Program-made: the position numbers and the translations under genes
Shown here: positions 33,839 to 43,397 of the stretch, piece by piece
How the letters are laid out: the number at the start of each line of letters is the position of its first letter
How positions within the stretch are numbered: the first letter of the stretch is position 1
The notes under the pieces: model-generated
What the model was told of the DNA's origin: nothing
Databases searched by the model: none
Seen by the model: only the letters and a program-made list of their open reading frames with translations
Assembly: GCA_030262725.1 (NCBI GenBank)
Contig: JAJSZS010000011.1
Coordinates: 1-64,000 of the forward strand
Reading direction: 5' to 3'
Source: Candidatus Desulfofervidus auxilii
GTDB lineage: Bacteria; Desulfobacterota; Desulfofervidia; Desulfofervidales; Desulfofervidaceae
DNA: 64,000 bases

Positions 33839-34829
33839 ATTAAGCTCCTTTGGGGATATTATTCATACATTACCAGCTTTAAATGCGTTAAAAAAAGCTT
33901 ATCCTGAGGCTGAAATTGATTGGATAACAGAAGAAACAGGATATTCATTTCTTTATGGGCATCCTTATTTGAGAAAAATTTTACTTTTTCCAAGACATAC
34001 CTTGACTAAGAAGTTAAAAAAGTCTCAATTATTAGAAATAATAAAAGAAATTATTATTTTGCGAAAAAAATTAAAAAATAATTATGATTTAATTATAGAC
34101 TTTCAAGGACTTTTAAAAAGCGGCTTTATTGCCTTTTTAGCAGAAGGAAAAGAAAAAATAGGGTTTGCTAATAGTCGTGAAAGGGGATTTTTTTTCTTTT
34201 TTACAAAAAAAATTAAAACTAATTATCAAGAACATGCTATATTGCGATATTTAAAACTTTTAAATTGTGCTGGCATTCCTGTCTCTTTTAAAGATATTTC
34301 ATTTCCTCTTCCACCAGTATCAAATGTTTCATTTGATATAAAACAACCCTATATTGTTATTAATCCAGTAACACGCTGGGAAAGTAAAATGTGGTTTTTA
34401 GAAAAATGGACAGCTCTTGGAAAAGCACTTTTAAATTTAGGTTATGAGGTTGTTTTTACTGGTCAAAAAAAAGATAAAGAATATATTAAATTTATTTGTC
34501 AAAATATAGGCTCTAGTATAAATTTAGCAGGAAGAACAGATTTAAAAAGTTTAATTCCTCTTTATGAAAAAGCTCATCTTGTCATTTCTTTAGACACAGG
34601 TACCTTACATCTAGCTGTTGCTACAGGCACACCAACTATTTCTCTTTTTGGCCCTACAGCTCCTTGGCGCACTGGGCCTTTTGGTAAAGGTCATATAGTA
34701 TTTTTTAAAAAGTTATCTTGCCAACCCTGTTTTAAAAGAAAATGTAAGACCCGAGAATGTATGAAAAAAATTGAAGTAGAAGAAATTATTTCTGCAGTAA
34801 AAGAAAGGGAGGTTAATAATGCCTATTAA
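33819..34829 (+). CDS. Lipopolysaccharide heptosyltransferase (GT9 family)
   Basis: A 336-residue GT9 glycosyltransferase that adds heptose to the LPS inner core at the cytoplasmic face. It opens [21 protein letters not shown], as WaaC and WaaF do, and the C-terminal half has the ADP-binding [20 protein letters not shown]. The short [11 protein letters not shown] stretch and the KXSCQPC tail resemble heptosyltransferase I, but I cannot separate I from II here. The start overlaps gmhB by 20 bp, and the end overlaps the next gene by 11 bp. Confidence 0.88.
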   Translation: MRVLMIKLSSFGDIIHTLPALNALKKAYPEAEIDWITEETGYSFLYGHPYLRKILLFPRHTLTKKLKKSQLLEIIKEIIILRKKLKNNYDLIIDFQGLLKSGFIAFLAEGKEKIGFANSRERGFFFFFTKKIKTNYQEHAILRYLKLLNCAGIPVSFKDISFPLPPVSNVSFDIKQPYIVINPVTRWESKMWFLEKWTALGKALLNLGYEVVFTGQKKDKEYIKFICQNIGSSINLAGRTDLKSLIPLYEKAHLVISLDTGTLHLAVATGTPTISLFGPTAPWRTGPFGKGHIVFFKKLSCQPCFKRKCKTRECMKKIEVEEIISAVKEREVNNAY

Positions 34830-35022
34830 TGAAGAATTGCTTAAGATTCTTGCTTGTCCAAAATGCAAGGGAGATATTAAATATGTAGAAAAAAGTGATC
34901 ATGGGGAAGGACTTATTTGTGAAAAATGTCGTTTATTTTATCCTATAAAGGAAGATATCCCCATTATGCTTATTGAAGAAGCTATTCCATTAGATAATTT
35001 GTCCTTTTACAACAAAGATTAA
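34819..35022 (+). CDS. Trm112-family zinc-ribbon protein
   Basis: A 67-residue protein with two CxxC pairs: Cys13/Cys16 (CPKC) and Cys34/Cys37 (CEKC), followed by [15 protein letters not shown]. This is the bacterial Trm112/YcaR (UPF0434) family, which in some species activates methyltransferases and in bacteria is often linked to LPS or lipid genes. AGGGAGG precedes the ATG. Its 3' end overlaps the convergent Yip1-type gene. Confidence 0.85.
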   Translation: MPINEELLKILACPKCKGDIKYVEKSDHGEGLICEKCRLFYPIKEDIPIMLIEEAIPLDNLSFYNKD

Positions 35023-35529
35023 AAGTAAGATAAAGATTATTGCTTGTATTAACCATGCAATAAGACAAACAATTGCTGCTCTTAAAGTGCTTTTATAATC
35101 TAATGCTTGCCTTACTGCTATTATCATTGCCATTATCATCCAAATAGCCGTAATAAAAAAGACAATTTCTTTTAAAGAAGATATTACTCCTAAAATTCTA
35201 AAAATACCAGGAGCACTAGCAAAACCAAGTACCCGAAGCATCTCTCTTGGACTTGATTGGGTTTGCAGTTCAGGTAACCATTTTGTACCAATAAAATAAA
35301 TTAGATAAGCCCAAATAAACCAACTTATTAGAGCAATTATTGTTCCCCAAAATATTCCTATTATGCTTTGTTCAGTCGTTCCTACACCACTAGCTAAACT
35401 TGAAAGTACAACTACAAACATTGCCTGAGGTAAAGCCCCTTCATCTGCCTCTACTTCTTCATAAAGTGCTACTTCAAGTTGTATAGCCCGAAAAATACGC
35501 TGTGTAAAATTTTCCATATTTTCTAACAT
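34990..35529 (-). CDS. Yip1-family membrane protein
   Basis: About 180 residues from ATG 35529 (another ATG lies at 35517, and the open frame reaches a TTG at 35556). The cytoplasmic N-terminus reads [15 protein letters not shown], then about five hydrophobic helices follow, with [21 protein letters not shown] in the middle, a mark of the bacterial YIP1 family. Function is unknown. No clear ribosome binding site decides among the starts. Confidence 0.7.
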   Translation of the reverse strand: MLENMENFTQRIFRAIQLEVALYEEVEADEGALPQAMFVVVLSSLASGVGTTEQSIIGIFWGTIIALISWFIWAYLIYFIGTKWLPELQTQSSPREMLRVLGFASAPGIFRILGVISSLKEIVFFITAIWMIMAMIIAVRQALDYKSTLRAAIVCLIAWLIQAIIFILLLIFVVKGQII

Positions 35530-35647
35530 AACATAGGCAGTCTTCTTAAGCAACAAAATTTTGTTTATAATTTTGACATAACATTTTTCTTGCTTTTTGT
35601 GTTTTTTTGGAGTAAAAGAAGAAAAAATTTTTCTAGGAGGATCTCAC

Positions 35648-38107
35648 ATGCAAAAGGATAAGCCCTTTATTCTTTGGTTTGATGAGATTTCTATTAAGGA
35701 TGTCCCATTAGTAGGTGGTAAAAATGCTTCTTTAGGAGAAATGTTTCAAAAATTAAAACCAGCTGGTGTTAATGTACCTGGAGGTTTTGCTATTACAGCA
35801 GCTGCTTACAAATATTTTATTGAAAAAGCAGGAATTTTTAAAGAAATTAAAGAAATTTTAGATAGTCTTGATATACATAATATTGAAGATTTACGTCAAA
35901 AAGGAAAGGCTGTTAGGGAATTAATTCGTAATGCTCCTTTACCAGAAGATTTAATGCAACAAATTGTTGAAAATTATAAAAAGCTTTCTGCAAATTATGG
36001 AGAAGCTATGATAGATGTAGCTGTTCGCTCTTCAGCAACAGCAGAAGACCTCCCTGATGCTTCCTTTGCTGGTCAGCAGGAAACTTTTTTAAATATTCGA
36101 GGAGAAGAAAGATTATTACAAGCTTGTCGAGAATGTTTTGCCAGTCTTTTTACTGACAGGGCTATTTCTTATAGAACAGATAAAGGATTTGGTCATTTTG
36201 ATGTTTACCTTTCCATTGCTATACAAAAAATGGTGCGTAGTGATGCTGCTAGTTCAGGAGTGATGTTCACTTTAGATACAGAAAGTGGCTTTAAAGACGT
36301 GGTTTTCATTACAGCTGCTTATGGTCTTGGTGAGAATATTGTGCAAGGAAAAGTAAATCCTGATGAATATTATGTTTTTAAACCTACCCTACATTTGGGT
36401 AAGCGTCCTGTTTTAAGTAAGACTATGGGTTCAAAAGAGATAAAAATGGTTTATACAGAAGATGGAAAATCTGTTAAAAATATTCCAACTACTGATGAGG
36501 AAAGGCATAGGTTTGTTTTAACTGATGATGAAATTTTACTTTTAGCTAAATGGGCATGTAAAATTGAGGAACACTATGGAAAACCTATGGATATTGAATG
36601 GGCAAAGGATGGTGATGGAAAGAGTGTAGGTACTGGAGAATTTTTTATTGTACAGGCTAGGCCTGAAACTGTTCATGCTTTAAAGGATTATTCTTTTATT
36701 GAAAATTATGTGCTTAAAGAAAAATATTATGAATTAGAAAAAATAGGTAAAGTACTTTGTAAAGGTTTAGCAGTAGGAAGCAAAATCGGTCAAGGCAAAG
36801 CCCATATTATTGCTTCTGCTGAGCATATTGCTGAGTTTAAACCAGGTGAAGTATTAGTAACTGAAATGACTGATCCAGATTGGGAACCTATTATGAAAGT
36901 AGCATCAGCTATTGTCACTAATCGTGGTGGGCGTACTTGCCATGCGGCTATTGTTTCTCGTGAGTTAGGTATTCCTTGCGTTATTGGTACTGGAGATGCT
37001 ACAGAGATAATAAAAGATGGACAGGAAATTACAGTAGATTGTAGTGAAGGAGAGGTAGGATATGTATATGATGGGATTATTCCATTTGAAATTGAGCATA
37101 TAGATTTAAAAACATTACCAAAGACAAAAACAAAAGTTATGATGAATGTTGGTATTCCTGAAAAAGCCTTTTTACAAGGTCAAATTCCTTGTGATGGTGT
37201 TGGATTGGCTAGAGAAGAATTTATTATCAATTCTCACATAGGTATTCATCCTCTTGCCCTCATCCATTTTGAAGAATTAAAGAAACAAGCAACTACTGAT
37301 CCTCAAATTGCTAAAATAGTAGCTGAAATAGAAGAAAAAACAAAAGGTTATCCTAACAAAGAAGCTTATTTTGTAGAAAAACTTGCCAGTGGCATTGCCC
37401 GAATTGCAGCTGCTTTTTATCCAAATGATGTGATTGTGCGTCTTTCTGACTTTAAAACTAATGAATATGCAAATTTGATTGGAGGGCAACTTTATGAGCC
37501 ACATGAACATAATCCTATGATTGGTTGGAGAGGGGCTTCACGATATTATGATGAAAAATTTAAACCTGCTTTTGGACTTGAATGTAAGGCGATTTTAAAG
37601 GCTAGAAATGAAATGGGTTTAACTAATATTAAAGTAATGATACCATTCTGTCGCACTCCAGAAGAAGGTAAAAAAGTTATAGAGGCAATGAAAGAATTTG
37701 GATTAGTACAAGGTGAAAATGGTTTGGAAATTTATGTTATGTGTGAAATTCCTAGCAATGTTGTACTTGCTGATGAATTTGCCAAAATATTTGATGGTTT
37801 TTCTATTGGATCTAATGATTTAACTCAACTTACACTTGGCTTAGATAGAGATTCAGAATTGGTATCTTATCTTTATGATGAAAGGAATGAAGCAGTAAAA
37901 CGTCTTATTTCACAAGTTATTAAAGTAGCTAGAGAAAAAAATAGAAAAATAGGCATTTGTGGCCAAGCACCAAGTGATTTTCCTGAATTTACAGAATTTT
38001 TAGTAAAATGTGGTATTAATTCTATTAGTTTAAATCCTGATGTGGTGGTCAAAACAAAATTATTAATAGCAAAGATAGAAAAGGAGTTAGGAATGGCTGA
38101 AAGTTAA
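35648..38107 (+). CDS. ppsA: Phosphoenolpyruvate synthase
   Basis: An 819-residue enzyme that makes PEP from pyruvate and ATP, releasing AMP and phosphate, for gluconeogenesis during autotrophic growth. The N-terminal ATP-grasp domain reads LWFDEISIKDVPLVGGKNASLGEM. The phosphohistidine is His432 in GGRTCHAAIVSRE, and the C-terminal PEP barrel has SIGSNDLTQLTLG and ICGQAPSD. The start is ATG 35648 with AGGAGG, not the upstream frame beginning at 35597. Motifs and length fit PpsA rather than pyruvate phosphate dikinase. It meets the convergent amidase gene with a 4-bp overlap. Confidence 0.95.
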   Translation: MQKDKPFILWFDEISIKDVPLVGGKNASLGEMFQKLKPAGVNVPGGFAITAAAYKYFIEKAGIFKEIKEILDSLDIHNIEDLRQKGKAVRELIRNAPLPEDLMQQIVENYKKLSANYGEAMIDVAVRSSATAEDLPDASFAGQQETFLNIRGEERLLQACRECFASLFTDRAISYRTDKGFGHFDVYLSIAIQKMVRSDAASSGVMFTLDTESGFKDVVFITAAYGLGENIVQGKVNPDEYYVFKPTLHLGKRPVLSKTMGSKEIKMVYTEDGKSVKNIPTTDEERHRFVLTDDEILLLAKWACKIEEHYGKPMDIEWAKDGDGKSVGTGEFFIVQARPETVHALKDYSFIENYVLKEKYYELEKIGKVLCKGLAVGSKIGQGKAHIIASAEHIAEFKPGEVLVTEMTDPDWEPIMKVASAIVTNRGGRTCHAAIVSRELGIPCVIGTGDATEIIKDGQEITVDCSEGEVGYVYDGIIPFEIEHIDLKTLPKTKTKVMMNVGIPEKAFLQGQIPCDGVGLAREEFIINSHIGIHPLALIHFEELKKQATTDPQIAKIVAEIEEKTKGYPNKEAYFVEKLASGIARIAAAFYPNDVIVRLSDFKTNEYANLIGGQLYEPHEHNPMIGWRGASRYYDEKFKPAFGLECKAILKARNEMGLTNIKVMIPFCRTPEEGKKVIEAMKEFGLVQGENGLEIYVMCEIPSNVVLADEFAKIFDGFSIGSNDLTQLTLGLDRDSELVSYLYDERNEAVKRLISQVIKVAREKNRKIGICGQAPSDFPEFTEFLVKCGINSISLNPDVVVKTKLLIAKIEKELGMAES

Positions 38108-39600
38108 CCACCTTTATCAAAAGATTTATATCTGTAAGTAGCTTCTATAGTAGAGACATAATCTTTAATACCTTTTGCAATTCCATCAACAAGGGTAACT
38201 AGATACTTTGGATTACGTAATCGTTTTGCCTCTTTAGGATGATCAATAAAGCCTATTTCAACCAAAACAGCAGGCATTTTTGTTCCTATTAACACATAAA
38301 AAGGTGCTTGTTTTACTCCCAGATTTACTACTGGATTAAATCCACGATAAGTAAGAAATTTAATAATTCCCTGTTGAATTTCTGCTGCCATATATGCAGA
38401 TTCTTTAATTTTTGCCCTTACTAACAGATCCTGTAAAATTTTTTCTAATTCCCCCATACGCTTACTTAAAGAAGCATTCTCACGACTAGCTACAGCTAAA
38501 GCATGAGTATCATCAGTTAAACCTACAAAATAAGTTTCAATACCTTGTAAACGACGACTAGCACAAGCATTGCAATGAATGGATATAAAAAGATCAGCAT
38601 TTATTTTATTAGCAAATTCAGCTCTTTTTTCCAAAGAAACATATTTATCCTGATTACGAGTAAGAAATACTTCACATCCTAATTGTGTTTCTAATTTTTT
38701 CTTTAAAAGACGAGCAACTCGTAATGTTATATCTTTTTCCTTTAATCCATAATAGCCTATAGCTCCTGGATCTTTTCCTCCATGACCTGGATCAATAACA
38801 ATCTTTTTGACTTTAAGACCTAAGACCTGCGGTAAAGAGATAGATGGTTTTTGAATATCAAAGGCAGTTAGAATTAATTTAGATTTAACAAAACTCAAAT
38901 TATATGGAATCTTAGTAGTTTTAAGATAAAATACTATCCTTACTGTTTTTTTATTAAATTGTGCTAAGCGAATTCCTGATACTAAGGGATGAGATATTTT
39001 AAGTTTTTTCTTTATACCTCTTGGTAAATAAGCTGGCCATAAATCTATAACAAGACGAGGAGGCAGATTTTTATAAGAAATAGCAGGTAAAATAAAATCT
39101 TTATAATGAGGTTTACCAGTAGTTTTAATTATCACTTTAAAGCCTTGAGGTGGAGGATAAGTAACCTTTATAGAACGAATACAAATTAATTTTTTAAGTA
39201 AAGGAGAATTGATAAATAAAATTAAATTATGTTTTTTCTTATTAATTTTATAAGTAAAAGCTTTTTTTAAATAAATAACAATACGTACAGTTTTTTTATT
39301 AAACTGAGCAACTCTAACCTTTTTTATTCGAGGATCAGAAAAAACAAAGTTTTTTTTCATACCTTTAGGTAAATAAACTGGCTGAGTGTCAATCACGAAT
39401 CTTAAAAAATTTTTCTTTTTAGCAGGCAATTTGAAATACCTATAAGTAAAAGAACCACTCATCCTAATTTTTATTTTTATTCCTGATTCATAAGGGAGAA
39501 TTTCTATTTTTTTAAAGGCTATTGGAGGGAGGGCAGCTTTTGCTTGAGCTAAAAAAATCCAACCAAAACAAATAATAAAAACAAATATTTTGCGATACAT
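38104..39600 (-). CDS. N-acetylmuramoyl-L-alanine amidase with two AMIN domains
   Basis: A 498-residue exported peptidoglycan amidase. A signal peptide (about 1-22, ending AQAKA) is followed by two AMIN repeats, about 30-145 and 150-250, both with RxAQFNKKTVRIVxYLK, which localise it to the septum or envelope. The C-terminal Amidase_3 domain (about 265-485) has DPGHGGKDPGA, ISIHCNA and VEIGFIDHP holding the zinc ligands. It cleaves the amide between N-acetylmuramic acid and L-alanine, aiding daughter cell separation. Similar to AmiC. Confidence 0.93.
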   Translation of the reverse strand: MYRKIFVFIICFGWIFLAQAKAALPPIAFKKIEILPYESGIKIKIRMSGSFTYRYFKLPAKKKNFLRFVIDTQPVYLPKGMKKNFVFSDPRIKKVRVAQFNKKTVRIVIYLKKAFTYKINKKKHNLILFINSPLLKKLICIRSIKVTYPPPQGFKVIIKTTGKPHYKDFILPAISYKNLPPRLVIDLWPAYLPRGIKKKLKISHPLVSGIRLAQFNKKTVRIVFYLKTTKIPYNLSFVKSKLILTAFDIQKPSISLPQVLGLKVKKIVIDPGHGGKDPGAIGYYGLKEKDITLRVARLLKKKLETQLGCEVFLTRNQDKYVSLEKRAEFANKINADLFISIHCNACASRRLQGIETYFVGLTDDTHALAVASRENASLSKRMGELEKILQDLLVRAKIKESAYMAAEIQQGIIKFLTYRGFNPVVNLGVKQAPFYVLIGTKMPAVLVEIGFIDHPKEAKRLRNPKYLVTLVDGIAKGIKDYVSTIEATYRYKSFDKGG

Positions 39601-39604
39601 TGGT

Positions 39605-42175
39605 TTAATTTAGCATTCTTTTTAATTTATGTAAAATATGTAATGCTTCTAAAGGTGTCAATCTATTTATATCTATTTTACGAAGTTGTCTAATTAATTT
39701 TTCAGAATCTGATTCAAATAATGGTAATTGTTGATAAATCCTTTTTTCCTGATAAGCTTTTTCTTTTTGTTTCTCTTCAAGCATAACAAGGATTTCTAAT
39801 GCACGTTCAATCACTTCTTTAGGAAGACCTGCCAATTTAGCAACCTCAATACCATAGCTTCGATTCGCTCCTCCAGGCAACAATTTATGTAAAAAAATAA
39901 TTTCTCCTTGCCATTCTCTAACAGCTACATTATAATTCCTTACCTTTGACTTCATCTGAGCCAATTCTGTTAATTCATGATAATGAGTAGCAAAAAGAGT
40001 TTTAACTCCCTTTCCTTCAACATCATGTAAATATTCTATTACTGCCCAAGCAATACTCATACCATCAAAGGTACTTGTTCCTCGGCCAATTTCATCTAAA
40101 ATTACCAAACTACGAGGGGTTACTTGGTGTAAAATGCGGGCTGTTTCCTCCATTTCTACCATAAATGTACTTCGTCCCTCTGGTAAGGCATCAGAAGCCC
40201 CTACTCGTGTAAAAATTCTATCTACTATACCAATCTTTGCCTCTTTAGCCGGTACAAAGCTACCAATCTGAGCCATAAGTACAATTAAGGCTATCTGTCT
40301 AATAATAGTAGATTTACCAGCCATATTTGGCCCAGTAATAATCAATATACGTTCTTCTTCATTAAGATAAATATCATTTGGTACAAAAGGTTTATCTTTT
40401 ATTGTCTGTTCAATTACAGGATGCCTTCCATCTTTTATTAAAATTTCATCTTTCTCATGAATTTTTGGACGGACATAATTATTTTCTACAGCTACTTCAG
40501 CTAAAGCAGCCATTACATCTAAATAAGCAATAATTTTAGCTGATTTTAATAGTCTTTCACTATTTTTTGCTACTTTTTCTCTTATTTCTAAAAACAATTC
40601 ATATTCCAATGCATTTCTTTTTTCTTCTGCCCCTAAAAGGAAATTTTCATATTCTTTTAAAGCAGGAGTTATAAATCTTTCAGCATTTACTAATGTTTGC
40701 TTTCGGATATAATCTTTTGGAACACGTTTTAGCTGTGCTTTTGAAACTTCTATGTAATAACCAAATACTTTGTTATAACCAACTTTAAGATTGGGAATAC
40801 CTGTACGCTCTTTTTCTTTAGTTTCAAGTTGAGCAATCCAATTTTTTGCTTCCATTGTTTGTCTATTTAATTCATCAAGTGTCACATTATAACCTGGCTT
40901 TATTAATCCACCTTCTTTTAAAGTCAAAGGCGGATCATCTACAATTGCTTTCTCTATTAAATTAGTTATGTCTTCAAGTGTATCAAGTTTTTCCCCTGTT
41001 TTTTGTAAAAGTGATGATGTGCTTGAAAGAAGCAATGTTTTAATTTCAGGTAAAGGCTTTAATGAATTTTTTAAAACAATAAGGTCTCTTGCATGAGCTC
41101 TGCCAAGGACAATACGGCTGTTAACTCTTTCTAAGTCACTTATTTTTTTTAATTTTTCTCTTATATCTTGACGCAATAAGCCTGCTCTAAAGAAAGCTTC
41201 TACCCAATTCAAACGTTCTTTAATAGCATTTATATCTTTTAAAGGGTGAAGCATCATCTCTCGAAGTAAACGTCCACCCATAGGGGTGAGTGTTCTGTCC
41301 AATACACTGAAAAGCGTTTTTTCTTTTTCACCATATAAGCGGCGAAATACCTCAAGATGGTTAAGAGTGATATTATCTAATACCATAAATTCGCTTAAAT
41401 TATAAGTTTTTAAATTAGAAATATGAGGAAGGATTGTTTTTTGAGCTTCTTTTGCATACTGCAAAAGCCAGGCTGAAGCCATTATAGCTGCTGGCCATTC
41501 TGAAAGCCCTAATGGTTTTAAAGACCGAATATTAAAATGATTCTTTAACAATTGAGTAGAGGCTTTTAAATCAAGCCTGTCTTTTTCAAAAGAAACAATA
41601 AATGTTTGTTTTAAATCAAATTTTAAAGTAAGATTTTCAGGTATAAGCAATTCTTTTGGCTCAAGTCGCCCAATTTCTTCAAAGATTTCTTCTAAATTAT
41701 TTGATTCTGTAGCTTTAAACTCTCCAGTAGAAATGTCTAAATAAGCAAGACCGTATTTGTTGCTCCATTCACAAATAGCAGCTAAATAATTGCTTTTGTT
41801 GGCTTGAAGAAATTCTGGCTCAAGGATCATGCCAGGAGTAATGACCTGAACTACTTCTCGGCGGACAATCCCTTTTGCTAGTTTAGGATCTTCTACTTGT
41901 TCGCAAATAGCTACTTTATAACCTCGATTTATAAGTTTAGGCAGATAACTTGAAAGAGCATGATAAGGGATACCACACATAGGGATAGGATCAGGGCTAT
42001 CCTTTTGACGAGAAGTAAGGGATATTTCTAAAATTTCTGAAGCAATTTTTGCGTCTTCAAAAAACATTTCATAAAAGTCTCCCATACGAAAGAATAAAAT
42101 AGCATCTGGGTACTGACGCTTGATTTCAAGATATTGACGCATAGCAGGTGTAAGTGATTTATTTTCTAGCTTCAT
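39605..42175 (-). CDS. mutS: DNA mismatch repair protein MutS
   Basis: A mismatch-binding ATPase of about 856 residues. The N-terminal mismatch-recognition domain has the Phe-x-Glu motif in RMGDFYEMFFEDA. The C-terminal ABC-type ATPase has Walker A GPNMAGKST, the signature STFMVEMEE and Walker B LVILDEIGRGTSTFDG. The open frame begins at TTG 42187, but ATG 42175 with the usual MKLENKSLTPAMRQYLE is the likelier start; neither has a strong ribosome binding site. mutL is not in the window. It follows ndk closely in a cotranscribed group. Confidence 0.95.
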   Translation of the reverse strand: MKLENKSLTPAMRQYLEIKRQYPDAILFFRMGDFYEMFFEDAKIASEILEISLTSRQKDSPDPIPMCGIPYHALSSYLPKLINRGYKVAICEQVEDPKLAKGIVRREVVQVITPGMILEPEFLQANKSNYLAAICEWSNKYGLAYLDISTGEFKATESNNLEEIFEEIGRLEPKELLIPENLTLKFDLKQTFIVSFEKDRLDLKASTQLLKNHFNIRSLKPLGLSEWPAAIMASAWLLQYAKEAQKTILPHISNLKTYNLSEFMVLDNITLNHLEVFRRLYGEKEKTLFSVLDRTLTPMGGRLLREMMLHPLKDINAIKERLNWVEAFFRAGLLRQDIREKLKKISDLERVNSRIVLGRAHARDLIVLKNSLKPLPEIKTLLLSSTSSLLQKTGEKLDTLEDITNLIEKAIVDDPPLTLKEGGLIKPGYNVTLDELNRQTMEAKNWIAQLETKEKERTGIPNLKVGYNKVFGYYIEVSKAQLKRVPKDYIRKQTLVNAERFITPALKEYENFLLGAEEKRNALEYELFLEIREKVAKNSERLLKSAKIIAYLDVMAALAEVAVENNYVRPKIHEKDEILIKDGRHPVIEQTIKDKPFVPNDIYLNEEERILIITGPNMAGKSTIIRQIALIVLMAQIGSFVPAKEAKIGIVDRIFTRVGASDALPEGRSTFMVEMEETARILHQVTPRSLVILDEIGRGTSTFDGMSIAWAVIEYLHDVEGKGVKTLFATHYHELTELAQMKSKVRNYNVAVREWQGEIIFLHKLLPGGANRSYGIEVAKLAGLPKEVIERALEILVMLEEKQKEKAYQEKRIYQQLPLFESDSEKLIRQLRKIDINRLTPLEALHILHKLKRMLN

Positions 42176-42195
42176 GAGCTTTACCAAGTATCTAA

Positions 42196-42609
42196 TTATA
42201 TTAATTCGTGCTGTCCAAAGAAAAAGGCAATTTCAATAGTAGCATTTTCAGGAGAATCTGAACCATGTACAGTATTTTTCCCTTTGCTTAAAGCCAAGTC
42301 TGCACGAATAGTACCTGGTGCAGCCTCCTTTGGATCAGTTGCTCCCATAATTTCTCTTACTTTAGAAACTGCATTTTTTCCTTCAAGTACCATAGCTACA
42401 ATAGGTCCTGAACTCATATATTCAGTTAATTCTTCAAAAAAAGGTTTTCCTTGATGAACAGCATAAAAAGCCTCTGCCTTTTTTTTATTTAAATGGAGCA
42501 TTTTTAAACCTATTATTTTAAAACCAGCAGTTTCAAACCTTTTAATTATCTCTCCGATTAAATTGCGCTCAACTCCATCTGGTTTTATAAGTACAAGTGT
42601 TCTTTCCAT
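42196..42609 (-). CDS. ndk: Nucleoside diphosphate kinase
   Basis: A 137-residue enzyme that balances nucleoside triphosphate pools. It starts [22 protein letters not shown] and carries the active-site His in [12 protein letters not shown] near residue 115, normal for Ndk. GGAGGGA precedes the ATG. It is followed by mutS and preceded by the DUF4412 gene 10 bp away. Confidence 0.97.
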   Translation of the reverse strand: MERTLVLIKPDGVERNLIGEIIKRFETAGFKIIGLKMLHLNKKKAEAFYAVHQGKPFFEELTEYMSSGPIVAMVLEGKNAVSKVREIMGATDPKEAAPGTIRADLALSKGKNTVHGSDSPENATIEIAFFFGQHELI

Positions 42610-42618
42610 TTTTCCCTC

Positions 42619-43386
42619 CTATTGTGTTATAGCCATATTCATCTTTTTATATCCTGCAGGAATATTGAAAATTGATGAAGGGATAGGTTTTTTAGATATA
42701 TTGATAAGTAAAATTTCTCCAGCTATTTTTCCATTTTTGAAAACTGCTTGTTTTACTAATAATGGCTTTTTTATTCCGAAACGAAGAAATTCATCTTCAT
42801 TAGAAATATATTTTATATCTATTTGTTTTAAAAAATTTGGATAAAACTGAGTATAAAAATCAACAAAATGGAAACAAATTTCAAAGTCTTTTTCTTTTAT
42901 CCCTGCACTGTTAATTTCCGCAACCCAAAATTTAGCCTGTTCTTTATGGCCATTTATATCTATTTCACACCCTTCAATTACTGTAGTCAAAATCCCATTT
43001 ATTTTTTCTTTCCCTTTTACTATTCCATGTTCACATGGATGAAGCTTTTTTTGATTCTGCATCATAGTTTCTGCCATTGCTTGGGCTTCTGGTGGCATTT
43101 GAGCCATCATTTGTTCCATCATCATTTTCATTTGCTGAAGATAAGCTTCATCCATTACAAAATATTCCTTTGTTTGGTGGTTAATTATAATCATTTCTCT
43201 TTTTGGCACTTCTCTATAAATCATACTAGTTTTACCTGCATCAGTACGCATTGCGCTTTTACTAAAAAACATAATCATACTTTCATCAGAAAATATACCC
43301 TTTCCTACATACTTAAGTGTTAAATCTGCAAAGGCTTGTGAACTTAATAAAAACATAAATATCACTAAAATTAAAAATTTCTTCAT
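42619..43386 (-). CDS. Periplasmic DUF4412-family protein
   Basis: About 255 residues from ATG 43386, which follows AGGAGGGAG. A signal peptide (about 1-20, ending in SQAFA) is followed by the DUF4412 pattern: ADLTLKYVGKG, then MIYREVPKREMIIINHQTKEYFVMDE and a Met-rich stretch (QQMKMMMEQMMAQMPPEAQ). The Met-rich helix could bind copper, but this is only a suggestion. Function of the family is unknown. The longer frame overlapping the hyuB end is not used, because it lacks a ribosome binding site. Confidence 0.75.
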   Translation of the reverse strand: MKKFLILVIFMFLLSSQAFADLTLKYVGKGIFSDESMIMFFSKSAMRTDAGKTSMIYREVPKREMIIINHQTKEYFVMDEAYLQQMKMMMEQMMAQMPPEAQAMAETMMQNQKKLHPCEHGIVKGKEKINGILTTVIEGCEIDINGHKEQAKFWVAEINSAGIKEKDFEICFHFVDFYTQFYPNFLKQIDIKYISNEDEFLRFGIKKPLLVKQAVFKNGKIAGEILLINISKKPIPSSIFNIPAGYKKMNMAITQ

Positions 43387-43397
43387 AATTCTCCCTC